7,937 bases of DNA from Candidatus Margulisiibacteriota bacterium (GTDB taxonomy: Bacteria; Margulisbacteria; Termititenacia; Termititenacales; Termititenacaceae). The stretch spans positions 1-7,937 of the forward strand of contig JAIRZV010000014.1 of assembly GCA_031267055.1 (NCBI GenBank), written 5' to 3'. The notes below the pieces were generated by a model. It did not search any database. It was not told the DNA's origin and worked only from the letters and a program-made list of their open reading frames with translations. Shown here piece by piece: positions 7,381 to 7,937 of this stretch (its first letter is position 1; each line of letters begins with the position of its first letter). Both the position numbers and the translations under genes were made by a program.

Positions 7381-7937
7381 ATGTTGACCGCGCGGGCGCT
7401 CGCTGAAAAAATCGGCGGCCAGTTGATCGGGCAGGATATTCCTGTGAAATTTTTAGTAGAAGTGGCGGACTGTGCCAGAGCGGAGTCGGTTTGTCTTGGT
7501 CTGGCGCGCAAAACCCTCACGGCCTTGAAAGACCAAAAACCGAATTGCCTGATCCTCAATCAAGACCTGCCGGAATTTTCCTGTCCCAAGATTATCACAG
7601 CCAAAGGTAAAGAAGTTTTGATCGAGTTGCTCAATATTTTCTATCCCGAATCGGAAAAAACCGGCGTTTCGGAAAAAGCGTTTGTTGATCCGGCGGCAGT
7701 TATCGGGCAAAACGTGACAATTTATCCACAGGCTTTTGTCGGACGAAATGCGGTCATTGGCGACAACACGATTTTATATGCCGGCGCGGTGATATACGCG
7801 GACTGCGTCATCGGCAAAAACTGCATTATTCATGCCAACGCTGTGATCGGCGCCGATGGTTTTGGCTATATACAGGACAAGGACGGCCGGCAGCGCAAAG
7901 TGCCGCAAAAAGGTAAAGTTATTATTGAAGACGATGT
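7381..7937 (+). CDS. lpxD: LpxD, UDP-3-O-acylglucosamine N-acyltransferase, 3'-truncated
   Basis: The reading frame starts at ATG 7381, directly after the skp stop (TAA-ATG), and runs off the window after 185 full codons. Residues about 1-95 resemble the LpxD N-terminal uridine-binding domain: MLTARALAEKIGGQLIG at the start, NCLILNQDLPE in the middle and LIELLNIFYP at its end. From about 100 the left-handed beta-helix begins with hexapeptide repeats such as AVIGQN, FVGRNAVIGDN and CVIGKN. The LpxD-specific segment HANAVIGADGFGY (151-163), followed by RKVPQKGKVIIEDD, separates it from LpxA. LpxD transfers the second 3-hydroxyacyl chain, from acyl-ACP, onto the glucosamine amine in lipid A synthesis, in the cytoplasm. 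The catalytic histidine expected further along (in the DNQ-IAHN region of E. coli LpxD) lies beyond the window, so activity cannot be confirmed. No clear Shine-Dalgarno is seen, only an A-rich AAGAAAAAA just upstream, which suggests translational coupling to skp. Confidence 0.93.
   Translation, partial: MLTARALAEKIGGQLIGQDIPVKFLVEVADCARAESVCLGLARKTLTALKDQKPNCLILNQDLPEFSCPKIITAKGKEVLIELLNIFYPESEKTGVSEKAFVDPAAVIGQNVTIYPQAFVGRNAVIGDNTILYAGAVIYADCVIGKNCIIHANAVIGADGFGYIQDKDGRQRKVPQKGKVIIEDD

Noticed and set aside
7080..7559. A 159-residue minus-strand open frame across skp and lpxD
   Set aside because: It overlaps two well-supported genes on the opposite strand and has the composition of an antisense shadow.

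Overview
This 7.9 kb window is a compact, all-plus-strand outer-membrane biogenesis cluster from a diderm bacterium that makes lipid A. The evidence for a lipopolysaccharide-type outer membrane is the set of families present: a TamB-like translocation/lipid-transport protein, two consecutive Omp85 (BamA/TamA-type) barrels, a Skp/OmpH periplasmic chaperone and LpxD of the lipid A pathway. Base composition is moderate, and coding runs almost without gaps. The taxon cannot be fixed from this sequence. The proteins do not look like close proteobacterial versions, and the order tamB - Omp85 - skp - lpxD resembles the outer-membrane cluster known from diderm Firmicutes and other deep-branching diderms. 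A candidate phylum such as Margulisbacteria or a similar lineage is only a guess.

Layout: positions 1-2970 hold the C-terminal part (989 residues) of a TamB-like protein whose start lies upstream of the window. After 12 bases comes a 581-residue Omp85 protein (2983-4728) with a signal peptide, three POTRA domains and a beta-barrel. After 26 bases comes a second Omp85 protein of 674 residues (4755-6779), which starts at GTG. It has three POTRA domains and a barrel, but also a lipoprotein-type signal peptide (lipobox cysteine at residue 16) and an extra Ig-like domain of about 110 residues before the POTRA domains. The only real intergenic gap (6780-6930) carries a terminator-like hairpin, promoter-like -10 elements, a second hairpin and the best Shine-Dalgarno sequence in the window. 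It is followed by skp/ompH (6931-7380) and, with no gap, by lpxD (7381 to the window end, truncated).

How they fit together: Skp would carry unfolded outer-membrane proteins across the periplasm. One or both Omp85 proteins would fold and insert them. The TamB-like protein would span the periplasm and work with an Omp85 partner in barrel assembly or phospholipid transport. LpxD would supply acylated precursor for the lipid A leaflet. The most unusual item is the second Omp85 protein, which appears to be a lipid-anchored, Ig-domain-bearing BamA next to a paralogue of conventional layout. Apart from that, the region is a recognisable outer-membrane assembly locus; no mobile element, CRISPR array or RNA gene was seen.
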